Positions 34,903-45,187 of a DNA stretch of 54,980 nt are shown here, one piece after another. Made by a program: the position numbers and the translations under genes. How positions within the stretch are numbered: position 1 is the stretch's first letter; each line of letters opens with the position of its first letter. Source of the DNA: a bacterium (GTDB taxonomy: Bacteria; Bacillota; Clostridia; Oscillospirales; Acutalibacteraceae); the NCBI GenBank assembly GCA_020624805.1, contig JAHKVW010000132.1, positions 1-54,980 on the forward strand. The letters are read 5' to 3'. The notes below the pieces were generated by a model, which saw only the letters and a program-made list of their open reading frames with translations, searched no databases and was not told the origin of the DNA.

Positions 34903-35526
34903 ATGCCTAACGTACAGGTTGTTGATATGCAGGGCAAGAACGTAGGTTCCGTAGACCTTGCAGAATCGATTTTCGGCATCGAGCCGAACGCGGCTGTTAT
35001 GCACCAGATGGTAGTCAGCTACCTCGCTAATCAGCGTCAGGGTACACAGTCCGCACTCACCAGAAGCGAAGTTTCCGGCGGCGGCAGAAAGCCCTGGAGA
35101 CAGAAGGGTACCGGTCGTGCTCGTCAGGGTTCGACTCGCGCTCCCCAGTGGTACCACGGCGGCGTCGTATTTGCTCCTAAGCCCAGAGATTATCGTTTCT
35201 CTGTGAACAAGAAGGTAAAGAGACTCGCTATGAAGTCCGCTTTATCGAGCAAGGCTCAGGCTGAAGAGATCATCGTCATCGATTCTATCGCTTTCGATGA
35301 GATCAAGACCGCTAAGGCTGCCGCGATGCTCAAGGCCGTAGGCTCTGAGAAGAAGGCGCTTATTGTTCTGCCCGAGGTTGACGAAAAGGCGATCAAGTCC
35401 GCGCGCAACATCCCCGGCGTCAAGACCGCTCAGGTAAACGAGATGAACGTTTATGACATTCTCAATGCCGATAAGCTGATCATCGCGAAGGACGCGCTCA
35501 CCAAGATCGAGGAGGTATACGCATGA
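34903..35526 (+). CDS. rplD: 50S ribosomal protein L4
   Basis: The 207 residues show the long-loop motif GGGRKPWRQKGTGRARQGS, then PQWYHGGVVFAPKPRDY. L4 lines the exit tunnel and in enterobacteria also represses its own operon. The leader terminator upstream of rpsJ makes a similar role possible here. AAGGAGGA precedes the ATG. It overlaps rplW by four bases. Confidence 0.98.
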   Translation: MPNVQVVDMQGKNVGSVDLAESIFGIEPNAAVMHQMVVSYLANQRQGTQSALTRSEVSGGGRKPWRQKGTGRARQGSTRAPQWYHGGVVFAPKPRDYRFSVNKKVKRLAMKSALSSKAQAEEIIVIDSIAFDEIKTAKAAAMLKAVGSEKKALIVLPEVDEKAIKSARNIPGVKTAQVNEMNVYDILNADKLIIAKDALTKIEEVYA

Positions 35527-35816
35527 TTGCTCAAGATATCGTAATCCGCCCCATCATCACTGAGAAGTCGATGCAGGACATTACCAAAAAGAAATATGTT
35601 TTTGAGGTAGCGAAGAAAGCTACTAAGATAGACGTCGCAAGAGCTGTAGAGGAGCTCTTCAAGGGCGCTAAGGTACAGAAGGTCAACACCGTTCATGTAC
35701 GCGGCCGTTTGAAGAGACAGGGTCGTTTCGAGGGCTACACCCGTAGCTGGAAGAAGGCCTATGTACAGCTGACTGCCGACAGCAAACCGATCGAGTTTTT
35801 TGAAGGCATGATGTAA
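35523..35816 (+). CDS. rplW: 50S ribosomal protein L23
   Basis: The 97-residue protein at the tunnel exit, a docking site for trigger factor and SRP. VIRPIITEKSMQDITKKKYV and KVNTVHVRGRLKRQGRF are characteristic. Its start overlaps the rplD stop (ATGA). A 125-base repeat lies between it and rplB. Confidence 0.97.
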   Translation: MIAQDIVIRPIITEKSMQDITKKKYVFEVAKKATKIDVARAVEELFKGAKVQKVNTVHVRGRLKRQGRFEGYTRSWKKAYVQLTADSKPIEFFEGMM

Positions 35817-35824
35817 AAGCCTGT

Positions 35825-35949
35825 GCGCCGAGGTCCGCAGCCCTCGGATAACGACGGACGAGGACTGAGCCGCAGAGTCGCGAACAGCGACGGCGCGGAT
35901 CAGACGAGTAGGAGTTATACGAGGATCAGCGGAGGACAACGAGGCGTGA
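35825..35949. repeat. GCGCCGAGGTCCG repeat, copy 1 (between rplW and rplB)
   Basis: Shares GCGCCGAGGTCCG, GCCCTCGGATAACGAC, GGAGTTATACGAGGA and GCGGAGGACAACGAGGCGTG with 49584-49711, in the same order and spacing but with a different centre. It is non-coding and faces the same way as the operon. Confidence 0.8.
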
Positions 35950-36063
35950 TATCGCTGCGTTGAAGCAGGGATATATAATAAAATTCTATCATTAATCACA
36001 CAGGCAAGAATGTATGGGATGCGCCATCATCCCGCAAAGCCATCATGAGGAGAGTGAAATAAC

Positions 36064-36897
36064 ATGGCTATTAAGGTTTATAAGCCGACAACAAACGCAA
36101 GACGTAATATGTCGGTTACGGATTACTCCGGACTTTCCAAGGTCGCTCCCGAAAAGAGCTTGCTCGAGCCTCTGAAGAAGCACTCAGGCCGTAACAGCTA
36201 CGGTCGCATCACAGTTCGTCACAGAGGCGGCGGCAACAGGAGAAAATACCGTATTATCGATTTCAAGAGACAGAAATTTGACGTAGAAGGTATCGTTAAG
36301 ACCATCGAGTACGATCCCAACCGCTCCGCGTTCATCGCGCTGGTCGAGTATGAGGACGGCGAGAAGGCGTACATCACAGCGCCCCAGGGTCTGAAGGTAG
36401 GCTACAAGGTCGTAGCCGGCGAGACCGCGGATATCAAGCCCGGTAACGCCCTTCCGCTCAAGAACATCCCCACCGGTACCTTTATCCACAACGTAGAGCT
36501 TTATCCCGGCAGAGGCGCTCAGCTCGCCAGAGCCGCGGGCAACATGGCTCAGCTCATGGCAAAGGAAAACGGCTACGCACTCTTAAGACTGCCCTCCGGC
36601 GAGTTGAGAAACGTGCCCGAGAGCTGCATGGCCACCATCGGCCAGGTCGGCAACATCGACCATGAGAACGTCAAGATCGGTAAGGCCGGTCGTAAGAGAA
36701 ACATGGGTATCCGCCCGACCGTCCGCGGTTCTGTCATGAACCCGAATGACCACCCGCACGGTGGTGGTGAGGGTAAATCCCCTGTCGGCCGTCCCGGCCC
36801 TGTTACCCCGTGGGGTAAGCCGGCGCTCGGTTATAAGACCAGAAAATCCAACAAGGCGTCCGATAAGCTCATCGTAAGACGCAGAAACAGCAAGTAA
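36064..36897 (+). CDS. rplB: 50S ribosomal protein L2
   Basis: The 277-residue L2 near the peptidyl transferase centre: [19 protein letters not shown] at the start, [16 protein letters not shown], and the conserved [20 protein letters not shown] near the end including the catalytic-region histidine in HPHGGG. Shine-Dalgarno GAGGAGAG precedes the ATG by ten bases. Confidence 0.98.
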   Translation: MAIKVYKPTTNARRNMSVTDYSGLSKVAPEKSLLEPLKKHSGRNSYGRITVRHRGGGNRRKYRIIDFKRQKFDVEGIVKTIEYDPNRSAFIALVEYEDGEKAYITAPQGLKVGYKVVAGETADIKPGNALPLKNIPTGTFIHNVELYPGRGAQLARAAGNMAQLMAKENGYALLRLPSGELRNVPESCMATIGQVGNIDHENVKIGKAGRKRNMGIRPTVRGSVMNPNDHPHGGGEGKSPVGRPGPVTPWGKPALGYKTRKSNKASDKLIVRRRNSK

Positions 36898-36921
36898 GGC
36901 AGAAAGGAAGGAACTTGATTT

Positions 36922-37194
36922 ATGAGTAGAAGTACGAAAAAAGGACCTTTTGTTCAGCCGGTGCTGCTCAAAAGAGTTCAGGAAATGAACGAAAAGGGCG
37001 AGAAGAGAATTCTGAAGACTTGGTCCAGAAGCTCGACGATCTTCCCCGAATTTGTAGGACACACATTTGCTGTTCATGACGGCAGAAAGCATGTTCCGGT
37101 ATATGTCACCGAGGATATGGTAGGTCATAAGCTGGGCGAGTTCGCTCCGACCCGTACCTTCCGCGGTCACGCCGGTTCCAAGACTAGTAAGTAA
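36922..37194 (+). CDS. rpsS: 30S ribosomal protein S19
   Basis: The 90 residues start [18 protein letters not shown] and contain [20 protein letters not shown] and [16 protein letters not shown]19 sits on the 30S head and contacts S13. AAAGGAAGG precedes the ATG. Confidence 0.98.
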   Translation: MSRSTKKGPFVQPVLLKRVQEMNEKGEKRILKTWSRSSTIFPEFVGHTFAVHDGRKHVPVYVTEDMVGHKLGEFAPTRTFRGHAGSKTSK

Positions 37195-37214
37195 GGCAAA
37201 GGAGAGTACAGAGA

Positions 37215-37550
37215 ATGGAAAGTAAGGCATATCTGAATTATGTCCGTATCTCACCTCGCAAGGTTTCCGTTGTACTTGACCTCATCAGAGGTAAGGACGC
37301 AAAGCTCGCGAAGGCTATTCTTGAGCAGACTCCCAAGGCCGCTTGCGAGCCGCTGTTAAAGCTGCTCAAGTCCGCTGTAGCAAATGCTGAGAATAACCAC
37401 GATATGGATGTGGCAAGTCTTTACGTAGCCGAGTGCTATGTAAACCAGGGCCCCACACTCAAGCGTATCCGTCCCCGTGCACAGGGCAGAGCCTTCCGCA
37501 TCGATAAGAAGACCTCGCACATCACCCTGGTGCTCAAGGAAAGAGAATAA
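37215..37550 (+). CDS. rplV: 50S ribosomal protein L22
   Basis: The 111-residue tunnel protein: [18 protein letters not shown] at the start, and the hairpin segment [18 protein letters not shown], known as a macrolide-resistance hot spot. It shows no unusual insertion. AAAGGAGAG precedes the ATG. Confidence 0.98.
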   Translation: MESKAYLNYVRISPRKVSVVLDLIRGKDAKLAKAILEQTPKAACEPLLKLLKSAVANAENNHDMDVASLYVAECYVNQGPTLKRIRPRAQGRAFRIDKKTSHITLVLKERE

Positions 37551-37562
37551 GGAGGTAGAGTT

Positions 37563-38303
37563 ATGGGCCAGAAAGTTAATCCGCACGGTTTACGTGTAGG
37601 TATCATCAAAGATTGGGATTCCCGTTGGTTCGCTGACAAGAAGCACTTCGGCGATACACTGGTTGAGGACTACAACCTCCGCCGTGATCTGAAGAAGCAG
37701 CTTGCGGCAGCAGGCGTTCCCAAGATCGAAATCGAGAGAGACGGCAAGAAGATCCGTATTCACATTCACTGCGCCAAGCCCGGTATGATCATCGGTAAGG
37801 GCGGCGCGGAGATCGAGAAGCTCCGCGCACAGTGCGAGAAGAAGCTCGGCAAGCCCGTCGCTATCAATATTGTAGAAGTCAAGAACCCCGACCTCAACGC
37901 ACAGCTCGTCGCAGAGAGCATCGCTTCCCAGCTCGAGAGAAGAATCTCCTTCCGCCGCGCGATGAAGCAGTCTATCGGCAGAGCCATGCGTCTGGGCGCT
38001 AAGGGTATCAAGACTCAGTGCTCCGGTCGTCTGGGCGGCGCCGAGATCGCAAGATCCGAGCAGTACCACGAGGGTACGATCCCGCTGCAGACCCTGCGCG
38101 CCGACATCGACTACGGTTTTGCCGAGGCGAACACCACCTACGGTAAGATCGGCGTCAAGGTTTGGCTGTATCGCGGTGAGGTCCTCAGAGACAACGCCGG
38201 CAGCCAGCAGCGCAGAGAAAGACGCGAGAGACGCGGGGACAGACGCGACAACCGCGGTGAGAGAAGACCCCGCAGAGATAATAGGGAAGGGGGCAGAAAA
38301 TAA
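37563..38303 (+). CDS. rpsC: 30S ribosomal protein S3
   Basis: The 246 residues: [19 protein letters not shown] at the start, a KH domain with [20 protein letters not shown], and [13 protein letters not shown]. The C-terminus is an Arg-rich low-complexity tail ([20 protein letters not shown]), longer and more repetitive than in the core family, probably extra rRNA contact. The stop overlaps the rplP start by one base. Confidence 0.98.
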   Translation: MGQKVNPHGLRVGIIKDWDSRWFADKKHFGDTLVEDYNLRRDLKKQLAAAGVPKIEIERDGKKIRIHIHCAKPGMIIGKGGAEIEKLRAQCEKKLGKPVAINIVEVKNPDLNAQLVAESIASQLERRISFRRAMKQSIGRAMRLGAKGIKTQCSGRLGGAEIARSEQYHEGTIPLQTLRADIDYGFAEANTTYGKIGVKVWLYRGEVLRDNAGSQQRRERRERRGDRRDNRGERRPRRDNREGGRK

Positions 38304-38719
38304 TGCTGATGCCTAAGCGTGTGAAGTACAGAAGAGTTCACAGAGGCAGAATGACAGGCCGCGCCTACAGAGGTAACAAGGTCACCTACGGTGAGTACGG
38401 TCTCCAGGCATTAGAGCCTGCATGGATTACTTCCAACCAGATCGAGGCAGCCCGTGTCGCCATGACCCGTTACTGCAAGAGATTCGGTAAAGTTTGGATC
38501 AAGATTTTCCCCGATAAGCCGGTTACAGCGAAGCCCGCTGAGACCCGAATGGGTTCCGGTAAGGGTTCACCCGAGTATTGGGTAGCTGTCGTCAAGCCCG
38601 ACAGAGTAATGTTCGAGATCGCCGGCGTTCCGGAAGAGACAGCAAGAGAGGCTATGCGCTTAGCGGCTGCCAAGCTGCCGATCAAGTGCAAGTTCATTAA
38701 GAAGGAAGAGGAGGTTTAA
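38303..38719 (+). CDS. rplP: 50S ribosomal protein L16
   Basis: The 138 residues begin [17 protein letters not shown] and contain [20 protein letters not shown] and [15 protein letters not shown]. The first ATG at 38303 (TAATG overlap with rpsC) fits the conserved N-terminus. L16 helps organise tRNA binding on the 50S subunit. Confidence 0.98.
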   Translation: MLMPKRVKYRRVHRGRMTGRAYRGNKVTYGEYGLQALEPAWITSNQIEAARVAMTRYCKRFGKVWIKIFPDKPVTAKPAETRMGSGKGSPEYWVAVVKPDRVMFEIAGVPEETAREAMRLAAAKLPIKCKFIKKEEEV

Positions 38720-38721
38720 GC

Positions 38722-38919
38722 ATGACTGCTAAGGAATTAAGAGATTTAACCCCCAGCGAGCTTGAGCTTAAACTGAAGGAACTCAAAGAGGAGCTCTTCA
38801 ATCTTCGCTTCCAGCTTGCGATCAACCAGCTCGAGAACCCGATGCGTATTACTGCGGTCAAGAGAGATATCGCGCGCGTTTCTACCGTGATGCGTGAGCT
38901 CGCTGACCAGGAAGCATAA
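38722..38919 (+). CDS. rpmC: 50S ribosomal protein L29
   Basis: The 65-residue two-helix protein: [20 protein letters not shown] and [18 protein letters not shown]. It begins two bases after the rplP stop, using GAGGAGG inside rplP. Confidence 0.97.
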   Translation: MTAKELRDLTPSELELKLKELKEELFNLRFQLAINQLENPMRITAVKRDIARVSTVMRELADQEA

Positions 38920-38930
38920 GGAGGTAAACC

Positions 38931-39188
38931 ATGAGCGATAGAAATATGAGAAAGACTCTCATCGGTCGCGTTGCTTCCGATAAGATGGATAAGACCATCG
39001 TCGTAGCGATCGAGGACAGCGTAAAGCATAAGCTTTACAACAAGGTTATCAAGCGCACCATCCGCGTCAAGGCTCACGATGAAAAGAATGAGGCAGGCGT
39101 AGGTGATCGCGTTAAGATCATGGAGACTCGTCCCCTGTCCAAGGACAAGAGATGGAGACTCGTGGAAATCGTCGAAAAAGCGAAATAA
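38931..39188 (+). CDS. rpsQ: 30S ribosomal protein S17
   Basis: The 85-residue OB-fold protein: [19 protein letters not shown], then [13 protein letters not shown] and [25 protein letters not shown] precedes the ATG. Confidence 0.98.
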   Translation: MSDRNMRKTLIGRVASDKMDKTIVVAIEDSVKHKLYNKVIKRTIRVKAHDEKNEAGVGDRVKIMETRPLSKDKRWRLVEIVEKAK

Positions 39189-39210
39189 GTTCTTGAGAGG
39201 AGATTAACAC

Positions 39211-39579
39211 ATGATTCAACAGCAAACTTATCTCAAGGTCGCCGACAACACCGGTGCAAAAGAACTTATGTGCATTCGTGTACTCGGCGGTACCAGGAGA
39301 AGATATGCCAATATCGGCGACGTTATCGTTGCTTCTGTTAAGAAGGCTGCGCCCGGCGGCGTAGTAAAGAAGGGTGAGGTCGTTCGCGCCGTTGTCGTTC
39401 GCTCCGCTAAGGGCGTTCGCCGCGAGGACGGTACCTACATCCGCTTCGACGAGAATGCGGCCGTTATCATCAAGGAAGATAAGAACCCGCGCGGTACTCG
39501 TATCTTCGGACCGGTAGCAAGAGAGCTTCGTGACAAGGATTACATGAAGATCCTCTCCCTCGCTCCGGAAGTACTTTAA
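39211..39579 (+). CDS. rplN: 50S ribosomal protein L14
   Basis: The 122 residues start [19 protein letters not shown], contain [17 protein letters not shown] and end [20 protein letters not shown]. It forms an intersubunit bridge region. GAGAGGAG precedes the ATG. Confidence 0.98.
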   Translation: MIQQQTYLKVADNTGAKELMCIRVLGGTRRRYANIGDVIVASVKKAAPGGVVKKGEVVRAVVVRSAKGVRREDGTYIRFDENAAVIIKEDKNPRGTRIFGPVARELRDKDYMKILSLAPEVL

Positions 39580-39593
39580 TGGAGGTGTCATAA

Positions 39594-39911
39594 ATGAATA
39601 AAGTTCATGTTAAAACCGGTGACACCGTAGTAGTTTTAAGCGGTAAAGACAAGGGCAAGAAGGGCAAGGTGCTCGCGGTATCTCCCAAAGAGGGTAAGGT
39701 CATCGTAGAGAAGATCAATATCGTCTCCAAGCACATCAAGCCCCGCCGTATGGGCGAGCCCGGCGGCATCATCAAGGCTGAGGGCGCGATGTACGCGTCC
39801 AAGGTCCAGATCGTCTGCCCCCGCTGCAAGAAGCCGACCCGCGTAGGCCACAAGCTCTACGAGGACGGCACCAAGAGCCGTATCTGCGTGAAGTGCGGCG
39901 AAGCACTGTAA
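39594..39911 (+). CDS. rplX: 50S ribosomal protein L24
   Basis: The 105 residues have the KOW motif ([19 protein letters not shown]) and [13 protein letters not shown]. The C-terminus carries two CxxC pairs, CPRCKK and CVKC, which could form a zinc ribbon seen in a subset of L24 proteins. GGAGGTG precedes the ATG. Confidence 0.98.
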   Translation: MNKVHVKTGDTVVVLSGKDKGKKGKVLAVSPKEGKVIVEKINIVSKHIKPRRMGEPGGIIKAEGAMYASKVQIVCPRCKKPTRVGHKLYEDGTKSRICVKCGEAL

Positions 39912-39925
39912 GGAGGACTGAAGAA

Positions 39926-40465
39926 ATGGCAAGACTGAAAAAGTTTTATGCTGAGGAAGTTGCACCTGCTCTGATGAAGAAGTTCTCTTACAAGAGTGTG
40001 ATGCAGATCCCCAAGCTCGACAAGATCGTAGTAAACGTAGGCGCGGGCGAGGTCAAGGACAACGCGAAGGCGATGGACGCGATCCTCTCCGATCTGGCTC
40101 AGATCACTGGTCAGAAGGCGCATATCTGCAAGGCGAGAAAGTCCGTCGCGAACTTCAAGCTGCGTGAAGGTATGCCCATCGGCGCCAAGGTCACCCTCAG
40201 AGGCGAGCGTATGTATGAGTTCCTCGACAGACTCTTCAACATCGCGCTGCCCAGAGTACGTGACTTCCGCGGTATCAACCCCAACTCCTTTGACGGCAGA
40301 GGCAACTACGCGCTGGGTCTCAAGGAGCAGCTGATCTTCCCGGAGATCGACTACGATAAGATCGACAAGGTTCGCGGTATGGATATCGTTTTCGTTACCA
40401 CCGCGCAGAATGATGAAGAAGCACGTGAGCTGCTCTCTCTGATGGGCGCTCCGTTCGAGAAGTAA
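39926..40465 (+). CDS. rplE: 50S ribosomal protein L5
   Basis: The 179 residues start [20 protein letters not shown]; an earlier in-frame start at 39893 lies inside rplX and lacks a site, while AAGGAGGA fits 39926. [30 protein letters not shown] and [19 protein letters not shown] are conserved. It binds 5S rRNA. Confidence 0.98.
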   Translation: MARLKKFYAEEVAPALMKKFSYKSVMQIPKLDKIVVNVGAGEVKDNAKAMDAILSDLAQITGQKAHICKARKSVANFKLREGMPIGAKVTLRGERMYEFLDRLFNIALPRVRDFRGINPNSFDGRGNYALGLKEQLIFPEIDYDKIDKVRGMDIVFVTTAQNDEEARELLSLMGAPFEK

Positions 40466-40477
40466 GGAGGGATTGTT

Positions 40478-40663
40478 GTGGCAAAGACTGCTATGAAGAA
40501 TAAGCAGCAGAGAAAACAGAAGTTCTCTACTCGCGAATACACACGTTGCAAGATATGCGGTAGACCACACGCCTACCTTCGTAAGTTTGGCGTATGCCGT
40601 ATTTGTTTCCGTGAGCTCGCTTACAAGGGCGAGATCCCGGGCGTAAAGAAAGCAAGCTGGTAA
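40478..40663 (+). CDS. rpsN: 30S ribosomal protein S14, zinc type (Z)
   Basis: The 61-residue short form with [20 protein letters not shown], two CxxC pairs binding zinc, and the end [15 protein letters not shown]. The start is GTG, preceded by AAGGAGGG. Many Firmicutes have a second zinc-free S14 elsewhere for zinc limitation; none is in this window. Confidence 0.98.
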   Translation: MAKTAMKNKQQRKQKFSTREYTRCKICGRPHAYLRKFGVCRICFRELAYKGEIPGVKKASW

Positions 40664-40681
40664 GCAGGGAGGATTTAAGTT

Positions 40682-41080
40682 ATGCAAATTACTGATACTA
40701 TCGCTGATTTACTGACACGAATCCGTAATGCTAACTCAGCGAAGCACGACACTGTTCAGATCCCCGCGTCCAACATGAAGAAGGCTATCTGCCAGATCCT
40801 GGTTGACGAGGGTTATATCAAGAAGTTCTCCGTAGAGGAGGATGGCAAGCAGGGCGTCATCACCGTGACTCTGAAGTATCTGGAGGGCAAGCAGCCCGTC
40901 ATTCAGGGTTTACGCCGTGTATCCAAGCCCGGCCTGCGTATTTACAGCAGCGTAGAGGATATGCCCAAGGTCATGAAGGGCCTTGGTATCGCCATCATCT
41001 CGACCTCTAAGGGCGTGATGACCGACCGTGAAGCCAGAAAGCAGAACGTCGGCGGCGAGGTACTCGCGTTCATTTGGTAA
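40682..41080 (+). CDS. rpsH: 30S ribosomal protein S8
   Basis: The 132 residues: [20 protein letters not shown] at the start, and [20 protein letters not shown] near the end. S8 binds 16S rRNA and in E. coli represses the spc operon. GGGAGGA precedes the ATG. Confidence 0.98.
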   Translation: MQITDTIADLLTRIRNANSAKHDTVQIPASNMKKAICQILVDEGYIKKFSVEEDGKQGVITVTLKYLEGKQPVIQGLRRVSKPGLRIYSSVEDMPKVMKGLGIAIISTSKGVMTDREARKQNVGGEVLAFIW

Positions 41081-41095
41081 GAAGGAGGTGCGATC

Positions 41096-41635
41096 ATGTC
41101 TCGAATTGGAAGAAAACCTATAAATATTCCCGCCGGCGTCGAAGCAAAATTCGAAAACGGTGTTATCACAGTCAAGGGTCCCAAGGGTACTTTGACCCAG
41201 AAGATCCATCCTAACATGGCTGTAGAAATCAATGGGGCAGTCATCGAGGTAAAGCGTCCGGACGATGAGAAGCTCAACCGCTCTCTGCACGGCCTTTCCC
41301 GTACCATCATCCACAATATGATCGTCGGCGTTACCGAGGGCTACAAGAAGGAGCTCGAGGTCAACGGCGTCGGCTACCGTGTTCAGAAGCAGGGCAAGAA
41401 GCTCGTCATGAACATCGGCTACAGCCACCAGGTCATCGTGGAGGATACCGAGGACATCACTATCGAGGTCCCCAACCCCAACAGCATCATCATCCACGGC
41501 ATTGATAAGCAAAAGGTAGGTCAGTTTGCTGCCGAGGTCAGAGAGAAACGTCCGCCGGAGCCTTATAAGGGTAAGGGCATCAAGTATGCCGGTGAATATA
41601 TCCGCCGTAAGGAAGGCAAGGCCGGTAAGGCTTAA
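41096..41635 (+). CDS. rplF: 50S ribosomal protein L6
   Basis: The 179 residues: SRIGRKPINIPAGVEAKFE, VTVKGPKG-type strands, LEVNGVGYRVQ and the C-terminal EVREKRPPEPYKGKGIKYAG. GAAGGAGGTG precedes the ATG. Confidence 0.98.
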   Translation: MSRIGRKPINIPAGVEAKFENGVITVKGPKGTLTQKIHPNMAVEINGAVIEVKRPDDEKLNRSLHGLSRTIIHNMIVGVTEGYKKELEVNGVGYRVQKQGKKLVMNIGYSHQVIVEDTEDITIEVPNPNSIIIHGIDKQKVGQFAAEVREKRPPEPYKGKGIKYAGEYIRRKEGKAGKA

Positions 41636-41656
41636 TCAAAGGAGTGAAATAAACAA

Positions 41657-42013
41657 ATGGTAAGTAGACCTGATTCGAAAGCTGCTCGTGTCAAAAGACA
41701 CAAGAGAGTACGCGGTAAGTTAAGCGGCACAGCCGAGTGTCCCCGCCTTTGTGTGTTCCGCTCCACCAACAACATCTATGCTCAGATCATCGATGACGTA
41801 AAGGGCGTTACCCTGTGCAGCGCTTCTTCTCTCGATAAGACCATAGAAGGCGGCGGCAACAAAGAGGCAGCCAAGGCTGTCGGCAAGCTCATCGCCGAGC
41901 GCGCAAAAGACAAGAACATCACCGACGTCGTTTTTGACAGAGGCGGTAACATTTATCACGGCCGTGTACAAGCGTTGGCCGAAGGCGCCCGTGAGGGCGG
42001 CCTCAATTTCTAA
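41657..42013 (+). CDS. rplR: 50S ribosomal protein L18
   Basis: The 118-residue 5S rRNA binder: [34 protein letters not shown] and [27 protein letters not shown] precedes the ATG by several bases. Confidence 0.98.
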   Translation: MVSRPDSKAARVKRHKRVRGKLSGTAECPRLCVFRSTNNIYAQIIDDVKGVTLCSASSLDKTIEGGGNKEAAKAVGKLIAERAKDKNITDVVFDRGGNIYHGRVQALAEGAREGGLNF

Positions 42014-42031
42014 GGATTGGAGGAAACAACT

Positions 42032-42532
42032 TTGGCTAATATTATTGACGCATCAACACTGGAGCTGACCGAGCGCGTTGTCGCGATCAACCGTGTCAGT
42101 AAGACCGTAAAGGGCGGCCGTGTCATGAAGTTCGCGGCTCTCGTAGTCGTCGGCGACGGCAACGGCATCGTAGGCTTCGGTATCGGCAAGGCCGGTGAAG
42201 TTCCCGACGCGATCCGCAAGGGAATCGAGGACGCGAAAAAGCACCTGATGACCGTATCCCTCAAGGGCACGACCATTCCCCATGAGATCATCGGCGCCTA
42301 CGGCGCGGGCAGAGTTCTGATGAAGCCTGCCGCACCCGGTACCGGCGTGATCGCGGGCGGTCCCGTTCGTGCCGTTGTCGAGGCTGTCGGCATCAAGGAC
42401 ATCCGTACAAAGGCTCTCCGCTCCAATAACCCCTGCAACGTCGTTCGCGCGACTCTTCAGGGTCTGGGCGCTCTGCGCACCGCAGAAGAGGTTGCCCGTG
42501 TACGCGGCAAGTCCGTAAAAGAGATTCTGTAA
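42032..42532 (+). CDS. rpsE: 30S ribosomal protein S5 (TTG start)
   Basis: The 166 residues: [40 protein letters not shown] and [20 protein letters not shown]. The best start is TTG at 42032, eight bases after GGAGG; the in-frame TTG at 42017 overlaps that very site. S5 contributes to decoding fidelity. Confidence 0.96.
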   Translation: MANIIDASTLELTERVVAINRVSKTVKGGRVMKFAALVVVGDGNGIVGFGIGKAGEVPDAIRKGIEDAKKHLMTVSLKGTTIPHEIIGAYGAGRVLMKPAAPGTGVIAGGPVRAVVEAVGIKDIRTKALRSNNPCNVVRATLQGLGALRTAEEVARVRGKSVKEIL

Positions 42533-42544
42533 GGAGGCGGCAAG

Positions 42545-42715
42545 ATGAAAATTAAATTGGTTAAGAGCCTCATCGGCTCCAAGAAGGATCAGATTGCTAC
42601 CGCTTATTCTCTGGGTCTGAAGAAGATCGGTGACGTCACCGAGCAGCCCGACAACGCGGCTACCAGAGGTAAGGTACAGAAGATCGTACACCTCGTAGCA
42701 GTTGAAGAAGACTAA
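42545..42715 (+). CDS. rpmD: 50S ribosomal protein L30
   Basis: A 56-residue frame from ATG 42545 to TAA 42715, preceded by AAGGAGG. It reads KIKLVKSLIGSKKDQ, YSLGLKKIGD and QKIVHLVAVEED, the standard L30 pattern, in its expected place between rpsE and rplO. Confidence 0.97.
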   Translation: MKIKLVKSLIGSKKDQIATAYSLGLKKIGDVTEQPDNAATRGKVQKIVHLVAVEED

Positions 42716-42728
42716 GGAGGTGCGATAG

Positions 42729-43169
42729 ATGAAACTTTATGAATTATCCCCCGCAGAGGGTTCCAAAAAGGAAGCAAAGAGAATCGGCAGAGGCCACGGC
42801 TCCGGTCAGGGCAAGACTGCCGGTAAGGGTCACAAAGGTCAAAAAGCAAGAGCCGGTAAGGGTATGCGCGTCGGTTTTGAAGGCGGTCAGATGCCGCTGC
42901 AGAGACGTCTCCCTAAGCGTGGCTTCAACAACATCTTCAGAAAGAATGTTGTTGCTATCAATGTCGGCACCCTCAACAAGTTTGAGGACGGCGCTGTTGT
43001 AGATATCGCTGCGCTTACCGAGAAAGGTATTGTCAAGAATTCCTTTGACGGCGTAAAGATTCTTTCCAACGGCACGATCACGAAAAAGCTCACAGTCAAA
43101 GCGAACGCGTTCTCCAAGGGCGCTGTTGCTAAGATCGAGGCTGCCGGCGGAAAGACTGAGGTGATTTAA
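42729..43169 (+). CDS. rplO: 50S ribosomal protein L15
   Basis: The 146 residues: [20 protein letters not shown] with the glycine-rich [18 protein letters not shown] region, then [24 protein letters not shown] precedes the ATG. The stop abuts the TTG start of secY, so the two are coupled. Confidence 0.98.
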   Translation: MKLYELSPAEGSKKEAKRIGRGHGSGQGKTAGKGHKGQKARAGKGMRVGFEGGQMPLQRRLPKRGFNNIFRKNVVAINVGTLNKFEDGAVVDIAALTEKGIVKNSFDGVKILSNGTITKKLTVKANAFSKGAVAKIEAAGGKTEVI

Positions 43170-44531
43170 TTGTTTAAGACAATTAAGAATGCCTGGTCCA
43201 TCCCGGATCTGCGCAAGAAGATTCTCTTTACTCTGTTGATCATTGTTATCTTCAGAATCGGTTCCGTTATCCCGGTCCCGTTCCTGAACATGGACGCGCT
43301 GGCTCATGTTATGAACAACGCCGCGGGCTCCGGCGTAGACGACACTCTGGTCGGCTACCTGAACACCCTCTCCGGCGGCGCGTTCTCTAACGCGACCATC
43401 TTCGCCATGGGTATCACCCCCTACATCAACAGCTCCATTATTATGCAGCTGCTGTGTGTAGCGATCCCGCCCCTCGAGCGCCTCTCCAAGGAAGGTGAAG
43501 AGGGCAGAAAGAAGATCGCCGCTATCACCAGATACGTTACTGTCGGCTTGGGTCTGATCCAGGGTACCGCGTATTACTTCTTCCTGAAGAATACCTATGA
43601 TACCCAGGCTCCCGCAAGCGGTGACTGGACTCCCACGAACCTGCCTCTGGCTAAATATACATCGGGCTTCTCGATGTGGTTCGCGGCGTTCGTCATCATC
43701 TTCGTGTTCACCGCGGGTACCGCGCTGATCATGTGGCTGGGCGAGCAGATCAACAAGAACGGTATCGGTAACGGTATCTCTATCCTGCTGTTCGCGGGTA
43801 TCGTCGCAAGACTGCCTTACACCGTCAACCTTCTGGGCGAGTACTGGAAGCTCGGTTCTCAGGGCAGCACACAGTACTATGTACTGGTTCCGCTGTTTGT
43901 TGTATTGTTCCTTGCTGTTATCTGGTTCATCACCTTTATGCAGGACGCGGAGCGACGGATCCCGATCCAGTACGCAAAGCGTGTTGTAGGCCGTAAGATG
44001 TACGGCGGCCAGTCCACCCACCTGCCGATCAAGGTCACGCTGGGCGGCGTTATGCCGATCATCTTCGCCTCCTCTATTCTTTCCATCCCCAGCACCATCC
44101 AGATGTTTGTTCAGCCCAAGGAGGGCTTCTGGAAGAGCTTCCTCGACGCTTTCTCCACCCGCGGCTGGCTGTATGCGGTGCTGTACTTCGTTCTGATTCT
44201 GGCGTTCGCTTACTTCTACACCACGATCCAGTACAATCCGATCGAGATGGCGAACAACCTCAAGCAGAACAACGGTACCATCCCCGGTATCCGTCCCGGC
44301 AGACCGACTGCCGACTTTATCGCTAAGATACTCTCAAGAATCACCCTCATCGGCGCGCTGTTCCTCTCCGTGATCGCGCTGCTGCCGATCCTGTACTCCG
44401 ACGCGACACAGATGTACGGCCTGTCTATGGGCGGTACCTCCGTCATCATTATCGTCGGCGTCGCTCTGGATACCGCGAAGCAGCTCGAGAGCCAGATGAT
44501 GATGCGTCACTATAAGGGCTTCCTTGATTAA
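43170..44531 (+). CDS. secY: Protein translocase subunit SecY (TTG start)
   Basis: Core of the SecYEG channel in the plasma membrane. The 453 residues hold ten membrane segments and the conserved ITPYINSSIIMQLL, GIGNGISILLFAGI and PGIRPGRPTADF regions. The start TTG directly follows the rplO stop and is served by GAGGTG seven bases upstream, so translation is coupled to L15. It is placed as usual between rplO and adk. Confidence 0.97.
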   Translation: MFKTIKNAWSIPDLRKKILFTLLIIVIFRIGSVIPVPFLNMDALAHVMNNAAGSGVDDTLVGYLNTLSGGAFSNATIFAMGITPYINSSIIMQLLCVAIPPLERLSKEGEEGRKKIAAITRYVTVGLGLIQGTAYYFFLKNTYDTQAPASGDWTPTNLPLAKYTSGFSMWFAAFVIIFVFTAGTALIMWLGEQINKNGIGNGISILLFAGIVARLPYTVNLLGEYWKLGSQGSTQYYVLVPLFVVLFLAVIWFITFMQDAERRIPIQYAKRVVGRKMYGGQSTHLPIKVTLGGVMPIIFASSILSIPSTIQMFVQPKEGFWKSFLDAFSTRGWLYAVLYFVLILAFAYFYTTIQYNPIEMANNLKQNNGTIPGIRPGRPTADFIAKILSRITLIGALFLSVIALLPILYSDATQMYGLSMGGTSVIIIVGVALDTAKQLESQMMMRHYKGFLD

Positions 44532-44552
44532 TCAAAACGAGGAGAATATCTT

Positions 44553-45185
44553 ATGAAACTTATCCTTTTAGGCGCGCCCGGTGCCGGCAAGGGCACTCAG
44601 GCAGCTGTTATCAGCGAGCGCTATCATATTCCCCAGATCAGCACGGGTAACATCATCCGTGCCGCGCTGAAAAGCGGTACAGCGATGGGCAAGATGGCTA
44701 AATCGTTCATCGAAGAGGGCAAGCTGGTTCCCGATGACGTCGTGATCGGCATCATCAAGGACAGACTGGAAGAAGACGACTGCAAGGACGGCTTCATCCT
44801 CGACGGCTTCCCCCGTACCATCCCTCAGGCCGAGGCTCTGGACAAAATGGGTATCGAGATCGACAAGGTCATCGATATCGAAGTGTCTGATGACGTTATC
44901 ATCGACCGTATGTCCGGACGCCGCGTGTGCGAGAAATGCGGCAGACCCTATCACCTTGTGAGCTTACGCCCGAAGGTGGAAGGTGTGTGCGATGATTGCG
45001 CAGGCGCCCTTATTCAGCGCAAGGACGACCATCCTCTTACGGTCAAAGCTCGTCTCAAGATCTATCATAAGGAGACCGAGCCGCTCAAGTACTATTACAA
45101 GAGCCAGGGCAAGCTCTATGAGATCCAGGGTGCCAACTCCGTTGAGGAGACCACCCGCCTGACATTTGAGGCGCTCGAGGCGTAA
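44553..45185 (+). CDS. adk: Adenylate kinase, zinc-LID type
   Basis: Interconverts AMP, ATP and ADP. The 210 residues start KLILLGAPGAGKGTQAAVI (P-loop) and contain GFILDGFPRTIPQAEAL. The long LID carries a zinc site, CEKCGRPYH and CDDC, typical of Gram-positive enzymes. GAGGAG precedes the ATG. Confidence 0.98.
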   Translation: MKLILLGAPGAGKGTQAAVISERYHIPQISTGNIIRAALKSGTAMGKMAKSFIEEGKLVPDDVVIGIIKDRLEEDDCKDGFILDGFPRTIPQAEALDKMGIEIDKVIDIEVSDDVIIDRMSGRRVCEKCGRPYHLVSLRPKVEGVCDDCAGALIQRKDDHPLTVKARLKIYHKETEPLKYYYKSQGKLYEIQGANSVEETTRLTFEALEA

Positions 45186-45187
45186 GC

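Noticed and set aside
42017..42031. Upstream TTG as the S5 start
   Set aside because: It overlaps the GGAGG site that correctly serves the TTG at 42032.
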